A DNA stretch of 64,000 bases from Methylobacterium nonmethylotrophicum (lineage in GTDB: Bacteria; Pseudomonadota; Alphaproteobacteria; Rhizobiales; Beijerinckiaceae): NCBI RefSeq assembly GCF_004745635.1, contig NZ_SRLB01000016.1, forward strand, positions 1 to 64,000. The letters run 5' to 3'. How positions within the stretch are numbered: the first letter of the stretch is position 1; each line of letters starts with the position of its first letter. Position numbers and translations under genes: made by a program. Below are positions 25,652 through 34,778 of this stretch, one piece after another. The notes under the pieces were generated by a model. The model was not told where the DNA came from, did no database searches, and saw only the letters and a list, made by a program, of their open reading frames with translations.

Positions 25652-26908
25652 ATGCGCTTCACCCTCAGCAGCCTGACCGTCGCCCTGCTGTCGTCCGGCT
25701 TCGCCCACGCCGCCGACCTGGCAGCCCCGGCCCCTGCCCCGGTGGCCGTTGCCGAGCGTTGCAAGGCGACCCTGTCGCTGCCGGCCTATGGCGGCGTGAT
25801 CAAGCCGAACCCGAACCCGACCTGCTTCACGCTCGGCGGCTTCGGCGACATCTATGTCGGTGGCGCGATCACCGGCTACGCCTACACCCAGAGCAACCCG
25901 TTCCCGTTCTCGGCGGCGCCGCTGCCGAGCGACCGGGCGGCGCGGGTGGACTTCACCAACATCCAGGGCTGGATCCAGAAGGCGGACGGGCCGTTCCAGT
26001 TCTACGTCCAGGCCGGCGCCTACGCGATCCCGGCCCTCGGCTTCGTGAACTACAGCGCCCTCGACCAGACCGACCTGCTGTTCACGCCGCTGCCGGTCGC
26101 CTTCGGCAAGTACGTGTTCAACGACAACTGGTCGATCCAGGGCGGCCGGATGCCGACCCTGATCGGCACCGAGGCGCCGTTCACCTTCCAGAACCTGAAC
26201 ATCTCCCGCGGCCTCCTGTTCAACCAGGAGAACATCATCAACCACGGCGTTCAGGTGAACTACAGCGACGGCCCGTGGTCGGCCTCGGTGGCCGGCACCG
26301 ACGGCTTCTTCTCCGGCCAGATCAGCTGGCTCACCGGTGCCGTCACCTACAAGCTCGACGACAACAACAGCTTCGGCATCAACGGCGGCCTCAACCTCGA
26401 CCGCACCAACGTCCTCACCCGCAGCCTGCGCTATCAGTTCGCGACGCCGCTGTTCCAGCAGAACAGCGGAATCCTGTCGATCAACTACACCTACTCGAAC
26501 GGGCCGTGGACCATCACGCCCTACTTCCAGTACACGAACGTCGCGCGCGACAACAAGATCGGCATCGTCCAGGGCGCCTCGACCTATGGCGGCGCGGTCC
26601 TGGCGAGCTACGCCTTCACCGACAACTTCGCGCTCGCCGGCCGCGTCGAGTACATCACCCAGACGGGCGACAAGCTCCTCGGCGGCACCAGCCTGCTCTA
26701 TGGCGCGGGCAGCTCGGCCCTCTCGTTCACGGTCACCCCGACCTTCACGTTCGACCGCTTCTTCGTGCGCGGCGAGTACTCGCGGGTGCAGCTCTACGAC
26801 ATCACCCGCGGCGACCTGGCTTTCGGAACGCTCGGCACCGGCTTCGGCCGCACCGGCAACCGCAACTCGCAGGACCGCTACATGATCGAGGGCGGCATCA
26901 CCTTCTGA
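25652..26908 (+). CDS. outer-membrane beta-barrel porin
   Basis: A 418-aa exported protein. The signal peptide is MRFTLSSLTVALLSSGFAHA, followed by an Ala/Pro-rich segment and a Cys pair (ERCKAT...PTCFTLGGFG) seen in Rhizobiales porins. The mature part alternates aromatic and polar residues in strands (FTLGGFGDIYVGGAITGYAY, FNDNWSIQGGRMPTLIG) and ends in DRYMIEGGITF with a C-terminal Phe, the usual barrel-sorting signal. It resembles the OmpL-like beta-barrel porin-2 group more than classical Porin_2; that assignment is by eye. An in-frame GTG six bases upstream and an ATG at 25562 are alternative starts, but the signal peptide favours 25652. A strong hairpin terminates it. Confidence 0.85.
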   Translation: MRFTLSSLTVALLSSGFAHAADLAAPAPAPVAVAERCKATLSLPAYGGVIKPNPNPTCFTLGGFGDIYVGGAITGYAYTQSNPFPFSAAPLPSDRAARVDFTNIQGWIQKADGPFQFYVQAGAYAIPALGFVNYSALDQTDLLFTPLPVAFGKYVFNDNWSIQGGRMPTLIGTEAPFTFQNLNISRGLLFNQENIINHGVQVNYSDGPWSASVAGTDGFFSGQISWLTGAVTYKLDDNNSFGINGGLNLDRTNVLTRSLRYQFATPLFQQNSGILSINYTYSNGPWTITPYFQYTNVARDNKIGIVQGASTYGGAVLASYAFTDNFALAGRVEYITQTGDKLLGGTSLLYGAGSSALSFTVTPTFTFDRFFVRGEYSRVQLYDITRGDLAFGTLGTGFGRTGNRNSQDRYMIEGGITF

Positions 26909-26939
26909 CGGCCTTCCCCCTCCTTCAGCGTTCTTCTCG

Positions 26940-26967
26940 CACCCGCCCGGTCCCCACCGGGCGGGTG
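26940..26967 (+). terminator. 12-bp hairpin after the porin gene
   Basis: CACCCGCCCGGT (26940-26951) pairs perfectly with ACCGGGCGGGTG (26956-26967) around CCCC, 31 bp past the porin stop. Confidence 0.75.
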
Positions 26968-27040
26968 CTCCGCTGTGCGGGAGGCTTGCGCGGGAGCCGC
27001 GGGCGGCTACAGACCGGACGCGATCCCCGCGGAGCCCCCG

Positions 27041-27676
27041 ATGAGCTTCCTGCCCGACACCCCGACGCTCTTCGCCTATCTCGCCGCCTGCCTGGTGCTG
27101 TTCGTCACCCCCGGTCCCGACATGAGCCTGACGCTCGCCCGCACCATCGGGTCGGGCCGGCGCGCCGGGATCGTCACGGTGCTGGGGACGAGCCTCGGGA
27201 CCCTGGTCCACACGCTCGCGGCGGTGCTCGGCATCTCGGCGGTGATCGCGGCCTCGGCCACCGCCTTCACGGTGCTGAAGGTGGTGGGCGCGCTCTATCT
27301 CGCCTGGCTGGCGATCGACGCGCTGCGGCGCGGCTCTGCCCTGACGGTGCGGGCCGAGACGGTGCGGGACGGGCTGTGGCGCACCTTCTGCCTCGGGCTC
27401 GGCGTCAACCTCACCAACCCCAAGGTGGTGCTGTTCTTCCTCACCTTCCTGCCGCAATTCGTGCGCGCCGACGCGCCCGACCCGACCGGGCAGCTCGCCT
27501 TCCTGGGCCTCGCCTTCGTGGGCCTGTCCTTACCCCTCGGGGTCCTGATGGTTCTCGGCGCCGCCCGCGTCACCGGCGCGCTCCAGGCCCGGCCGCGGCT
27601 GATGCGGGTCATCGACTGGCTGTTCGCCGGGCTGTTCGGGACCTTCGCGGCGCGCATCCTGCTCACGGTGCGCTGA
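27041..27676 (+). CDS. LysE/RhtB-family amino-acid exporter
   Basis: A 211-aa inner-membrane exporter with about six hydrophobic helices. The signature CLVLFVTPGPDMSLTLAR is followed by GTSLGTLVHTLAAVLG and NLTNPKVVLFFLTFLPQF, all characteristic of the LysE superfamily. GGAG precedes the ATG. It is convergent with the diguanylate cyclase gene four bases away. The exported substrate is not predictable. Confidence 0.9.
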   Translation: MSFLPDTPTLFAYLAACLVLFVTPGPDMSLTLARTIGSGRRAGIVTVLGTSLGTLVHTLAAVLGISAVIAASATAFTVLKVVGALYLAWLAIDALRRGSALTVRAETVRDGLWRTFCLGLGVNLTNPKVVLFFLTFLPQFVRADAPDPTGQLAFLGLAFVGLSLPLGVLMVLGAARVTGALQARPRLMRVIDWLFAGLFGTFAARILLTVR

Positions 27677-27680
27677 CGCC

Positions 27681-29225
27681 TCACGCGGCGCCGGCGGGAT
27701 TCGCCGTCGCGACGAGGCGCAGATGGGGCGCGGCCGCCGGCCGTGCCTCGGCGCGGCAGGTCCGGTTGCGGCCCGCGGCCTTGGCCGCGTAGAGCGCGCC
27801 GTCCGCTGCCCGGTAGAGATCCGCCAGCGAGCCGGAGGGCGTCGCCTGGGCGAGCCCGATGCTCACCGTCAGGGCGCCGGCCAGGATGCCGGCCGAGCCG
27901 ACCGACAGGGCGGCCACCTCGGCGTGCAGGCGCTCGGCAACCCGCACCGCCCCCTCCTCGTCGGTGTCCGGGAGGATCACGCCGAATTCCTCGCCGCCGA
28001 TCCGGCAGACGAGGTCGTGCGGCCGGTGGATCGCCGCCGACAGACTGCCCGCGAGCCCCCGCAGGATCTCGTCGCCGACCGCGTGGCCGTAGCGGTCGTT
28101 GAACCGCTTGAAATGGTCGGCATCGACGATGAGCAGGGCGAGGGGCCGGCCGCCCAGGCGGGCCGCCCCCTCCCAGGCCTGCTCCAGCTCCCGGTCGAAG
28201 CGGCGGCGGTTCGGCAGCCCGGTCAGCCCGTCCGTCATCGACAGCCGGGCGAGCTCCGCCTCGACGGCCCCGCGGCGCCGCAGCTCCCGCCCGAACAGCA
28301 GCGCGAGCAGCACCGCGAGCCCGCAGAGGGCGAGCAACGCGGCGCCGATCATCAGCGCCTTGGCGCGCCAGCCCGCCTCGATCTCCTCCGTGCTGAGCCC
28401 GATCGACAGGACGAGCGGCAGGTCGCCGACCTGCGTGAAGGTGAACAGTCGGTGCACGCCGTCGCGGTCGGTCCGCGCGGCGAAGCGCCCGCTGCCCTCG
28501 CGCAGGAAGCGCCGGAAGGTCGAAGCCCCCGAGACGTCCGCCCCGACATCGCGGACGTCGTAGGGGTAGCGCATGATCCGGGTGCCGTCCCGGCGGATCA
28601 GGTTGATGGCGCCGTCCCGCCCGAGGCCGATCGTCTGGAGCATCTGGGTGAAGTGGGAGAGCTTCAGCGTGCCGACCGCGACTCCGCCGAACGAGCCGTC
28701 CGGCTTGGCGATGCGCCGGCTGAAGGCGACCGAGTAGGCGCCGGACATCCGCGACTGGTACGGCTTGCTGATGTAGAGCCCAACATCCGGGTCGCGCTGG
28801 TGGACCTGGAAGTAGTCGCGGTCCGCGAAGCTGCCGCCGGCCCCCGACGGATAGCGCGAGTTCAGGATTCCCCTCCCGTGCTCGTCGAACAGCACCAGGA
28901 TGCCGAGGCCGTCGGCGGTCACGACCCGGTCGAACAGGACCAGCTGCTTCACCGGGTCCGGCGCCCCGTCGAGGAGCGGGCTCTGGACCTTGGCGATGAT
29001 GCCCTGCAGCGCCAGGTCCATGATCTCGACGTTGCGGGCGATGTCGCGCTCGATCACCCGCAGGAGGTTCTGGGAGGTTTCCTCGGCCCTGCCCCACATC
29101 TCCCGCCGCAGGTCGTAGAGCATGAAGCCGGAGACGAGCAGCATGCCGAGGGGGGCCAGCACGCCGAGCCCGATCCACACGCGGACGGTCTGCAGGCCGG
29201 CAAGGAGGCGGCGCGGCAACGGCAT
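27681..29225 (-). CDS. membrane diguanylate cyclase with periplasmic Cache-type sensor
   Basis: A 514-aa protein. A membrane helix near residues 16-38 is followed by a periplasmic region of about 240 residues that resembles a Cache sensor (LFDEHGRGILNSRYPSG, FADRDYFQVHQRDP, ISKPYQSRMSGAYSVAFSRR). A second helix lies at about 283-305, and a C-terminal GGDEF domain has MTDGLTGLPNRRRFDREL and CRIGGEEFGVIL. The active-site loop GGEEF is intact, so it should make cyclic-di-GMP in response to a small extracellular ligand. The start is uncertain: ATG 29225 gives a normal signal-anchor, while an ATG at 29324 would add 33 residues. Confidence 0.9.
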   Translation of the reverse strand: MPLPRRLLAGLQTVRVWIGLGVLAPLGMLLVSGFMLYDLRREMWGRAEETSQNLLRVIERDIARNVEIMDLALQGIIAKVQSPLLDGAPDPVKQLVLFDRVVTADGLGILVLFDEHGRGILNSRYPSGAGGSFADRDYFQVHQRDPDVGLYISKPYQSRMSGAYSVAFSRRIAKPDGSFGGVAVGTLKLSHFTQMLQTIGLGRDGAINLIRRDGTRIMRYPYDVRDVGADVSGASTFRRFLREGSGRFAARTDRDGVHRLFTFTQVGDLPLVLSIGLSTEEIEAGWRAKALMIGAALLALCGLAVLLALLFGRELRRRGAVEAELARLSMTDGLTGLPNRRRFDRELEQAWEGAARLGGRPLALLIVDADHFKRFNDRYGHAVGDEILRGLAGSLSAAIHRPHDLVCRIGGEEFGVILPDTDEEGAVRVAERLHAEVAALSVGSAGILAGALTVSIGLAQATPSGSLADLYRAADGALYAAKAAGRNRTCRAEARPAAAPHLRLVATANPAGAA

Positions 29226-29506
29226 CGGCGGAGTCTCTCGGGCAGGTGCAGGTCTAGGCGCCCATCTCACACCGGCAAGTCTGAACAGGACTTTCACGGA
29301 TCGCGCATCGGCGCGCTTCTTCACAGCCTCGACACGCCATGACAGGGTCTAACGGACGCGATCGCTAACGCGGACTTGCCGGGGCGGCCGGGTTTCGATC
29401 CATCGCCGGGCCCGCGGCGGCGAGTCATACCGCCGCGCCTTCGAACGGACTCGGTCGCAGGCGCTGGATAAGCCCGAACGGGTTCGAACCGACAGGCGCC
29501 AGGACG

Positions 29507-30004
29507 TCAACGCCGCGGTGCGGCCCACATCGTCGCCGGCCCGCGCCCGGCGAAGCGGCCGGCGGCGAGCCAGTAGACGAGGCCCGCGATCCCGCCGGCG
29601 CAGAACAGCAGGGCCGTCACCCGCCCCTCCCCGGTCCCGGCCGGCCCGCCGGCGCCGCGCATCAGCCAAGGCAGGAGCGCAGTCAGCAGGCCGGTGGCGC
29701 CGCCGTACCAGGCGAGCGCGCGCCAGCCCAGCACCTCGCCGACGACGGCGTTGAGGGCGGGCGGCACGGCGACGAGGAGCAGGATCGCCCGCCCGAGGCT
29801 CAGGGCGCCCTCGATCATGGCGGGATCGGGCGGGTAGCCCTCCGCCAGATCCGACAGCACCGCTTCGAGCCCCGAGAGCCCGAGGGTGCCGAGGAGGTCG
29901 CGCAGGACCGGGTCCATGACGACGCCGATTCCGAGGGCGAGGGCGCCGCAGGCGATCGCGATCAGGAGCGCGGTCGCGACCGCGATCAGGCGGCCGAGGG
30001 ACAT
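29507..30004 (-). CDS. four-TM membrane protein, unknown
   Basis: A 165-aa hydrophobic protein with about four predicted membrane helices (8-28, 73-95, 100-115 and 131-148). No family is recognised. It begins three bases after the rlmN stop codon on the same strand, so it is probably translated from the rlmN transcript. Between it and the cyclase start (29226-29506) there is no gene. Confidence 0.65.
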   Translation of the reverse strand: MSLGRLIAVATALLIAIACGALALGIGVVMDPVLRDLLGTLGLSGLEAVLSDLAEGYPPDPAMIEGALSLGRAILLLVAVPPALNAVVGEVLGWRALAWYGGATGLLTALLPWLMRGAGGPAGTGEGRVTALLFCAGGIAGLVYWLAAGRFAGRGPATMWAAPRR

Positions 30005-30007
30005 CGC

Positions 30008-31306
30008 TCAGTCGTCGTCGTGGGCGGCGGCGTAGACGCCCTCGGCGCCGATGCCCTCTTCCAGCATCAGCCGGGCGCGGGCACGCAGCTTCTCGGTCTC
30101 GCTCTTGAGCTGGCCGCAGGCCGCCAGGATGTCGCGGCCCCGCGGCGTGCGCACCGGCGAGGCGTAGCCGGCATTGAACACGATCTCGGAGAACCGCTCG
30201 ATCCGCTCCCAGTCCGAGCACTCGTACTTCGAGCCGGGCCAGGGGTTGAACGGGATCAGGTTGATCTTGGCCGGGATGCCCTTGAGCAGGCGCACCAGCT
30301 CCCGCGCCTCGGCGTCGGAATCGTTGACGCCCTTCAGCATCACGTACTCGAACGTGATGCGGCGGGCGTTCGAGACGCCCGGATAGTCGCGGCAGGCCTG
30401 GAGCAGGTCGCGGATCGGGTACTTGCGATTGAGCGGCACCAATTCGTCGCGCAGGTCGTCGCGCACCGCGTGGAGCGAGATCGCCAGCATGGCGTTGGCC
30501 TCGAGGCCGAGACGCTCGAATTGCGGCACGACGCCGGAGGTCGAGACGGTGATGCGCCGGCGCGACAGGCCGAGGCCCTCGTGGTCGCTCATCACGCCGA
30601 CCGCGTCGATGACGTTGTCGACGTTGTAGAGCGGCTCGCCCATGCCCATGAACACGATGTTCGAGACGAAGCGCGAGCCGTCGACCGGCACGAAGGCGCC
30701 CTTCGGCGGGGTCCTGCCCGGCCAGTCGCCGAGGCGGTCCCGGGCGACCACGAGCTGCGCGACGATCTCCTGGGCCGAGAGGTTGCGCACCAGGCGCTGC
30801 GTGCCGGTGTGGCAGAACGAGCAGGTCAAGGTGCAGCCGACCTGCGACGAGACGCAGAGCGTGCCGCGGTCGTTGGCCGGGATGTAGACGCACTCGATCT
30901 CGGCGCCGCGGTTATGGTCGTGCCGGCCGGTCGGCGGCATGCGGATGAGCCACTTGCGGGTGCCGTCGCGCGACACCTGCTCGCTCACCACCTCGGGGCG
31001 GTCGAGGGTGTGGATGCCGGCGAGCTGACCTTTCAGCACCTTGCTGACATTGGTCATCTCGTCGAAGGACGAGGCGCCGCGCACGTTGATCCAGTGCCAG
31101 AGCTGGCCGGCGCGCATGCGCTGCTCGCGCTCGGGCACGCCGATGGCGGCGAGCCGCCCCTTCAGGGCCTCGCGGGTGAGGCCGACGAGGGAGGTCGGTC
31201 CGGTCGCCTGCAGCGCCTCGGGACGGATCTCGGGCGCCTTCTCGATCGCCGGGGCGGGAACGGCGCGATCCCCGCGCCGGGCGGTGTCGAACGACGCCGT
31301 CGCCAT
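30008..31306 (-). CDS. rlmN: 23S rRNA/tRNA adenine-C2 methyltransferase, radical SAM
   Basis: A 432-aa enzyme methylating C2 of A2503 in 23S rRNA and A37 in some tRNAs. The cluster motif CTLTCSFC binds the 4Fe-4S, GMGEPLYN is the SAM-binding GEP loop, and the two catalytic cysteines appear in TLCVSSQ and in AACGQLKSE near the C-terminus. The N-terminal about 35 residues are a low-complexity extension beyond the usual length (about 390 aa). It heads a two-gene unit with the small membrane protein. Confidence 0.95.
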   Translation of the reverse strand: MATASFDTARRGDRAVPAPAIEKAPEIRPEALQATGPTSLVGLTREALKGRLAAIGVPEREQRMRAGQLWHWINVRGASSFDEMTNVSKVLKGQLAGIHTLDRPEVVSEQVSRDGTRKWLIRMPPTGRHDHNRGAEIECVYIPANDRGTLCVSSQVGCTLTCSFCHTGTQRLVRNLSAQEIVAQLVVARDRLGDWPGRTPPKGAFVPVDGSRFVSNIVFMGMGEPLYNVDNVIDAVGVMSDHEGLGLSRRRITVSTSGVVPQFERLGLEANAMLAISLHAVRDDLRDELVPLNRKYPIRDLLQACRDYPGVSNARRITFEYVMLKGVNDSDAEARELVRLLKGIPAKINLIPFNPWPGSKYECSDWERIERFSEIVFNAGYASPVRTPRGRDILAACGQLKSETEKLRARARLMLEEGIGAEGVYAAAHDDD

Positions 31307-31438
31307 GATACTCTCGACCTTCGAATGAAACGGGTATCGGGCGCATATAGGGGCAATCGGGCCGAAACGCGATGGGCCTGCGCCGAATCCCGTGAAAACC
31401 GAGGGTGCCAGGAGACGAGGAGCTGCGCCCGTCCGTCT

Positions 31439-32455
31439 TCACGCGGCTTGCATGATCGCACCGATGAGAGCGATTGCGCCAGCCGTGGCGCTGAACGGTT
31501 GCCGCGAGAACATCATCTCCGCCGGACCGTCGCTGCAGGCACGGAGGATGAAATGGCCGGTCTGCGAGCCGATGGGCTGGCGCAAGGGGAAGACGCGCGC
31601 CAGCATGCGGGCATTCTCGATGTCGCCGTGAGGCGCGAAGCGGATGGAGATCCGATCGTCCCCTTCGATGTGAAGAACACCGGCGCATACCGAAAAATCA
31701 ACCGCCAACGCAATGATCTTTGAAAATCCATCGGTCGATACAATAATTGATTCCCCTTCCGAAACAAGCAAGATCTTGCAGGACAGCAAGTCCGTCCGCC
31801 TGAGAGTCACCGGCGAGGAAGCGTTTTGAAATTCGTCGGCGCCAATGAAGAAGTTTTTCTTTGTACATTTCCTGCGAGGAGTCATGTTTCTATGTTTTAA
31901 ATTTTCCACAATAAACGCTGAGAGAAGCTCCCCCAGGTGAAATGCCACATCTCCTCGCAAGTGCGGGTCGTCATGGTACAGGGAGTCTTCGCTGCACCCT
32001 TGCGTAAGCGCCAATTGCTCCACAACGGATTGGCCATCGAAGCACGGGATGCCGTAATCGAAGGCGAGCGATGCGTAAAGCGTCCTCAGATCGGCGAGGA
32101 TCTGTGGCGCACCTCGGAAAGGCATCAGGAACAGGATTGGCTGGCAGCGCCGTTCCTCCAGGAATTCGATGGCTTCCGACAGCACTTGGCGGACCCGATC
32201 GAGCGACGTCTCTCCAAACCGTAGCGCCGCCGCGTCGTTGCAGGCAAATTCCAGAACACAGACATCGTACCTGAATCGCTCGCCATGTCTTCGGAACACG
32301 AAAAGCTCGGACGTCGACATTCCCACCGAGAAATTCGAAAAGGATGCGAAGCGTGTGCAGGCCGCGAGCGCACTGGCATAGCCGCCGTGGTAGACGCCGT
32401 TCGATGTGCCGACAAGGGCGACATCCGGGCGTTGATCATGAAGGCTCTCTGACAT
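31439..32455 (-). CDS. SGNH-hydrolase-like protein with C-terminal beta-rich domain
   Basis: A 338-aa protein, probably cytosolic because it has no signal peptide. Its first 190 residues look like an SGNH/GDSL hydrolase: block I VALVGTSNGVYHGG (nucleophile Ser18), a block III-like EFACNDAAAL, and block V YHDDPHLRGD with Asp and His in D-x-x-H spacing. The last 130 residues look beta-rich (ISIRFAPHGDIENAR, then GSQTGHFILRACSDG) and are not recognised. It begins 14 bp after the radical SAM gene and must be co-transcribed with it. ATG 32455 is preferred; a TTG at 32461 is possible. GC content is visibly lower than in flanking genes. Substrate is unknown; acyl transfer to or from a glycan is typical of such proteins. 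Confidence 0.65.
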   Translation of the reverse strand: MSESLHDQRPDVALVGTSNGVYHGGYASALAACTRFASFSNFSVGMSTSELFVFRRHGERFRYDVCVLEFACNDAAALRFGETSLDRVRQVLSEAIEFLEERRCQPILFLMPFRGAPQILADLRTLYASLAFDYGIPCFDGQSVVEQLALTQGCSEDSLYHDDPHLRGDVAFHLGELLSAFIVENLKHRNMTPRRKCTKKNFFIGADEFQNASSPVTLRRTDLLSCKILLVSEGESIIVSTDGFSKIIALAVDFSVCAGVLHIEGDDRISIRFAPHGDIENARMLARVFPLRQPIGSQTGHFILRACSDGPAEMMFSRQPFSATAGAIALIGAIMQAA

Positions 32456-32469
32456 GCTCAACGCCGACG

Positions 32470-33561
32470 CTAACGATTGCGACCGAGAACATGAGGGCAG
32501 CCTGCGCCGGAGCAGGCTTCAGGAATGATCCCTGCCACCAGGTCGGTTCGAACCTGATTGAAATCACCGCTCGTCCAGATGTCCCGCGGGCTGGCCTCGC
32601 CGAGACGTCCAACCGGCTTTGTTGCCCAGCAGCACGGAAAGACGTCGCCATCATAGGTGGTGCGGAACTCCTTCCAGGGCTGATCACATCGGATCGAGCG
32701 GTCGTTCCAGGGTATCCGGAGTTCGTCCCACCGGTCCGCCGGAAAGCCGTCGCTCCAGCGGGCGAAGCCGAGCGTCATGGTGAACAGGGGGAGGTGCCTG
32801 GACCGCGCTCGCTCATGCGCCTGATCGACGACGGTTCCCAGCACATCGAGATCAATCCCGTCGATCTGCTGCGAGGTGTAATCGAACGTCCAGTTCTCAC
32901 GCTCGATGATCCACCTCGAGCCGCCGTCCTTGGGCAGATTGTTGAGCGTCCAGATCTCCACGAAATCGCACCCCAGATCCGCCGCACTATCAAGGACGTC
33001 CGGGATTTCGGCGAGATTCTCGTTCATCAGGGTCATCTGGAACCCGATGAGGGGGTAGCGCCGCCCTCCCCGATTGCGCTCCTTGATGAGGGTCCCGACC
33101 CTGTCCCGCATGTCCGAGGCATGCACGCCCCGTATCCGGAACAGGACATCCTCGCTGGCGCCGTCCAGAGAGAACCGGATTCGCCTGATCCGGGACGCCA
33201 GCAGCCGCTCCGTGTTCCGTGCGTTGAGGAGCGTACCGTTGCAGTTGAACGAAATGACGAACTGCTCGTCGCTCGCATGTCGATCGTAAGGAAACTCAGC
33301 CAGGAAATCCCAGAACGTGTCGCTGAGCATCGGCTCACCGAGTCCGGTCAATTCGATCAACTTCGCGTCGGAAATAAATCCGGACAGCTTTCCAAGCATA
33401 TCCGCACTGAAGTCTTTCTTCTCGACGCGCCCCGTCGCATGGTAGCACATCACGCAGCGAAGATTGCATCGCGACGTGATGGTGATGCTGACGAATTGAG
33501 GCGTCGCTGAAACCGGGTCCGTGACGAGTGCGGCACTGTTCATGCCCATGCCCTCATGCAT
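32470..33561 (-). CDS. radical SAM protein with SPASM-like C-terminus
   Basis: A protein of up to 363 aa. The radical SAM cluster motif is SRCNLRCVMCYHATG (CxxxCxxC), followed by LTGLGEPML and FSLDGASEDV, standard strands of the barrel. The C-terminal region has RCDQPWKEFRTTYDGDVFPC, an adjacent CC, and a final CSGAGC, an auxiliary-cluster arrangement typical of SPASM proteins that modify peptides or metabolites. No precursor-peptide ORF is evident nearby. Three starts are possible: ATG 33561, 33549 and 33543, the last two following GAGGG. Co-transcribed with the SGNH gene; lower GC than its surroundings suggests transfer. Confidence 0.82.
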   Translation of the reverse strand: MHEGMGMNSAALVTDPVSATPQFVSITITSRCNLRCVMCYHATGRVEKKDFSADMLGKLSGFISDAKLIELTGLGEPMLSDTFWDFLAEFPYDRHASDEQFVISFNCNGTLLNARNTERLLASRIRRIRFSLDGASEDVLFRIRGVHASDMRDRVGTLIKERNRGGRRYPLIGFQMTLMNENLAEIPDVLDSAADLGCDFVEIWTLNNLPKDGGSRWIIERENWTFDYTSQQIDGIDLDVLGTVVDQAHERARSRHLPLFTMTLGFARWSDGFPADRWDELRIPWNDRSIRCDQPWKEFRTTYDGDVFPCCWATKPVGRLGEASPRDIWTSGDFNQVRTDLVAGIIPEACSGAGCPHVLGRNR

Positions 33562-34002
33562 GATCGAGCCTTGTGCCGCGCAGCCGTCCTCAGACCCGTG
33601 CTGATCCGGTGCGTTGCCGATGAGGATCCGGTGATGAAGAGTCCTGCTGTAGTCCTCTCGACCTGACCGGGTCGGAGGCTACTGCATGATGACCGCTCTG
33701 GGAAGCCGGAAGGCCAGGTTCGGAAAGGTGACGGACGTTGACGCTAAGTCATACGACCATGGTGCGCTGGCCCGTGGGTGTCGGCGGCTCGCCGAAGACC
33801 GTCGCTGTGCTCCCTGCGGGGCGACACGACCTTCTGCCTGCACGAAGTCGGCCCTTCCCGACCTTGCCCCGGCTTGCGGATCCTGGATGAGTCCAGGATC
33901 TTTCGGGGAAGGGGAAGACGCGCACGTCATCGGGCTGCCTGCGAGGCGCTCGACTTGCCACCGGGTGGGCATCCGGTCCCATGTGCTTACCCAGGCCCCG
34001 CC
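33562..34002. other. non-coding region with a 9-bp hairpin
   Basis: No gene is supported in these 441 bases. GATCCTGGA (33879-33887) pairs perfectly with TCCAGGATC (33892-33900) around TGAG. Surrounding words (TTGCCCCGGCTTGCGGATCC, GGGGAAGGGGAA) resemble fragments of the dispersed intergenic repeats. The left end, upstream of the radical SAM gene, presumably holds its promoter. Confidence 0.45.
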
Positions 34003-34605
34003 CTACTTGCACTCCTCCCGGGTGCGCTTCATCGCCTCGCCGAAGCCGTCGAGGGCGTATTCGTCCGTCGAGGCGTTGCCGCGCTGGGAGACGGCCTTGA
34101 CGACGACCTTCTTGCCCCGGCCCATCTCGGCCACGACCTTGCTCTCGTCGGCCGGGTTCTGGACCCAGGCGTTCGAGCCTTTCACGACGAGGGCGTAGCG
34201 GGCGGAACCGATCGCCAGGCTCGGATCGGATGCCGTCGAGGCCGGGGCCGGCACGGCGCCGTTCGCCGCCGCGGTGGTGGTGGCCTGGTTGCTGCCGGGC
34301 TTGGGCGCGAAGCCCAGCATCACCGCGACCTCGTTGTTCACCTTCTCGCCCTTGCGCACGGTGACGAACAGGTAGGCCGGATCGCGCTTCAGGCTCTTGG
34401 GCAGGCGCACCTGCGGCTGGCTGATGGCGTAGCAGATCCGCGCCTTGCCCTCGCCGGCGGCGAACACGTTCCAGTCGCCGAAGGTGCCGATCGGGCTCGC
34501 CTGGAGGCTCGGAGGCGCGGCCTCCGCCTTGGGCTTTGGCCGGGCGTCGGCGGGCAGGACGAGGAGGAACAGGCCGGCGGCGGCGAGGAGGGATGCGCGA
34601 ATCAT
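34003..34605 (-). CDS. invasion-associated locus B (IalB) family protein
   Basis: A 200-aa secreted protein with signal peptide MIRASLLAAAGLFLLVLPAD and a Pro/Lys-rich linker. The IalB-like core has GTFGDWNVFAAGEGKARICY, LFVTVRKGEKVNNEVAVMLG, ARYALVVKGSNAWVQ and a C-terminal DGFGEAMKRTREEC. Two cysteines remain, probably disulfide-bonded. The family is widespread in non-pathogenic Rhizobiales; a periplasmic stress or envelope role is likely but not proven. Confidence 0.85.
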   Translation of the reverse strand: MIRASLLAAAGLFLLVLPADARPKPKAEAAPPSLQASPIGTFGDWNVFAAGEGKARICYAISQPQVRLPKSLKRDPAYLFVTVRKGEKVNNEVAVMLGFAPKPGSNQATTTAAANGAVPAPASTASDPSLAIGSARYALVVKGSNAWVQNPADESKVVAEMGRGKKVVVKAVSQRGNASTDEYALDGFGEAMKRTREECK

Positions 34606-34697
34606 GCGGGCACTCTAGTCGCGGGTGGTGCGCTTGCCCACCCGATCGCCGGAAAATGCGGCGAAATCAGTGGGCTACGCACCAATTCATCGAATTG

Positions 34698-34708
34698 CTG
34701 CAATGCAG
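34698..34708. promoter_or_regulatory. exact CTGC-N3-GCAG palindrome (PhaR-like)
   Basis: CTGCAATGCAG is an exact match to the CTGC-N3-GCAG palindrome reported for the polyhydroxyalkanoate regulator PhaR in Rhodobacter. It lies 71 bp before the phosphotransferase start and 93 bp before the divergent IalB-like start. Confidence 0.4.
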
Positions 34709-34778
34709 GAATGACCCGGGCCTCCGCCTGGGGCATGGTCCGGGCCGGAAACGCACGCTGAGAGGCCGCGACGATCGC

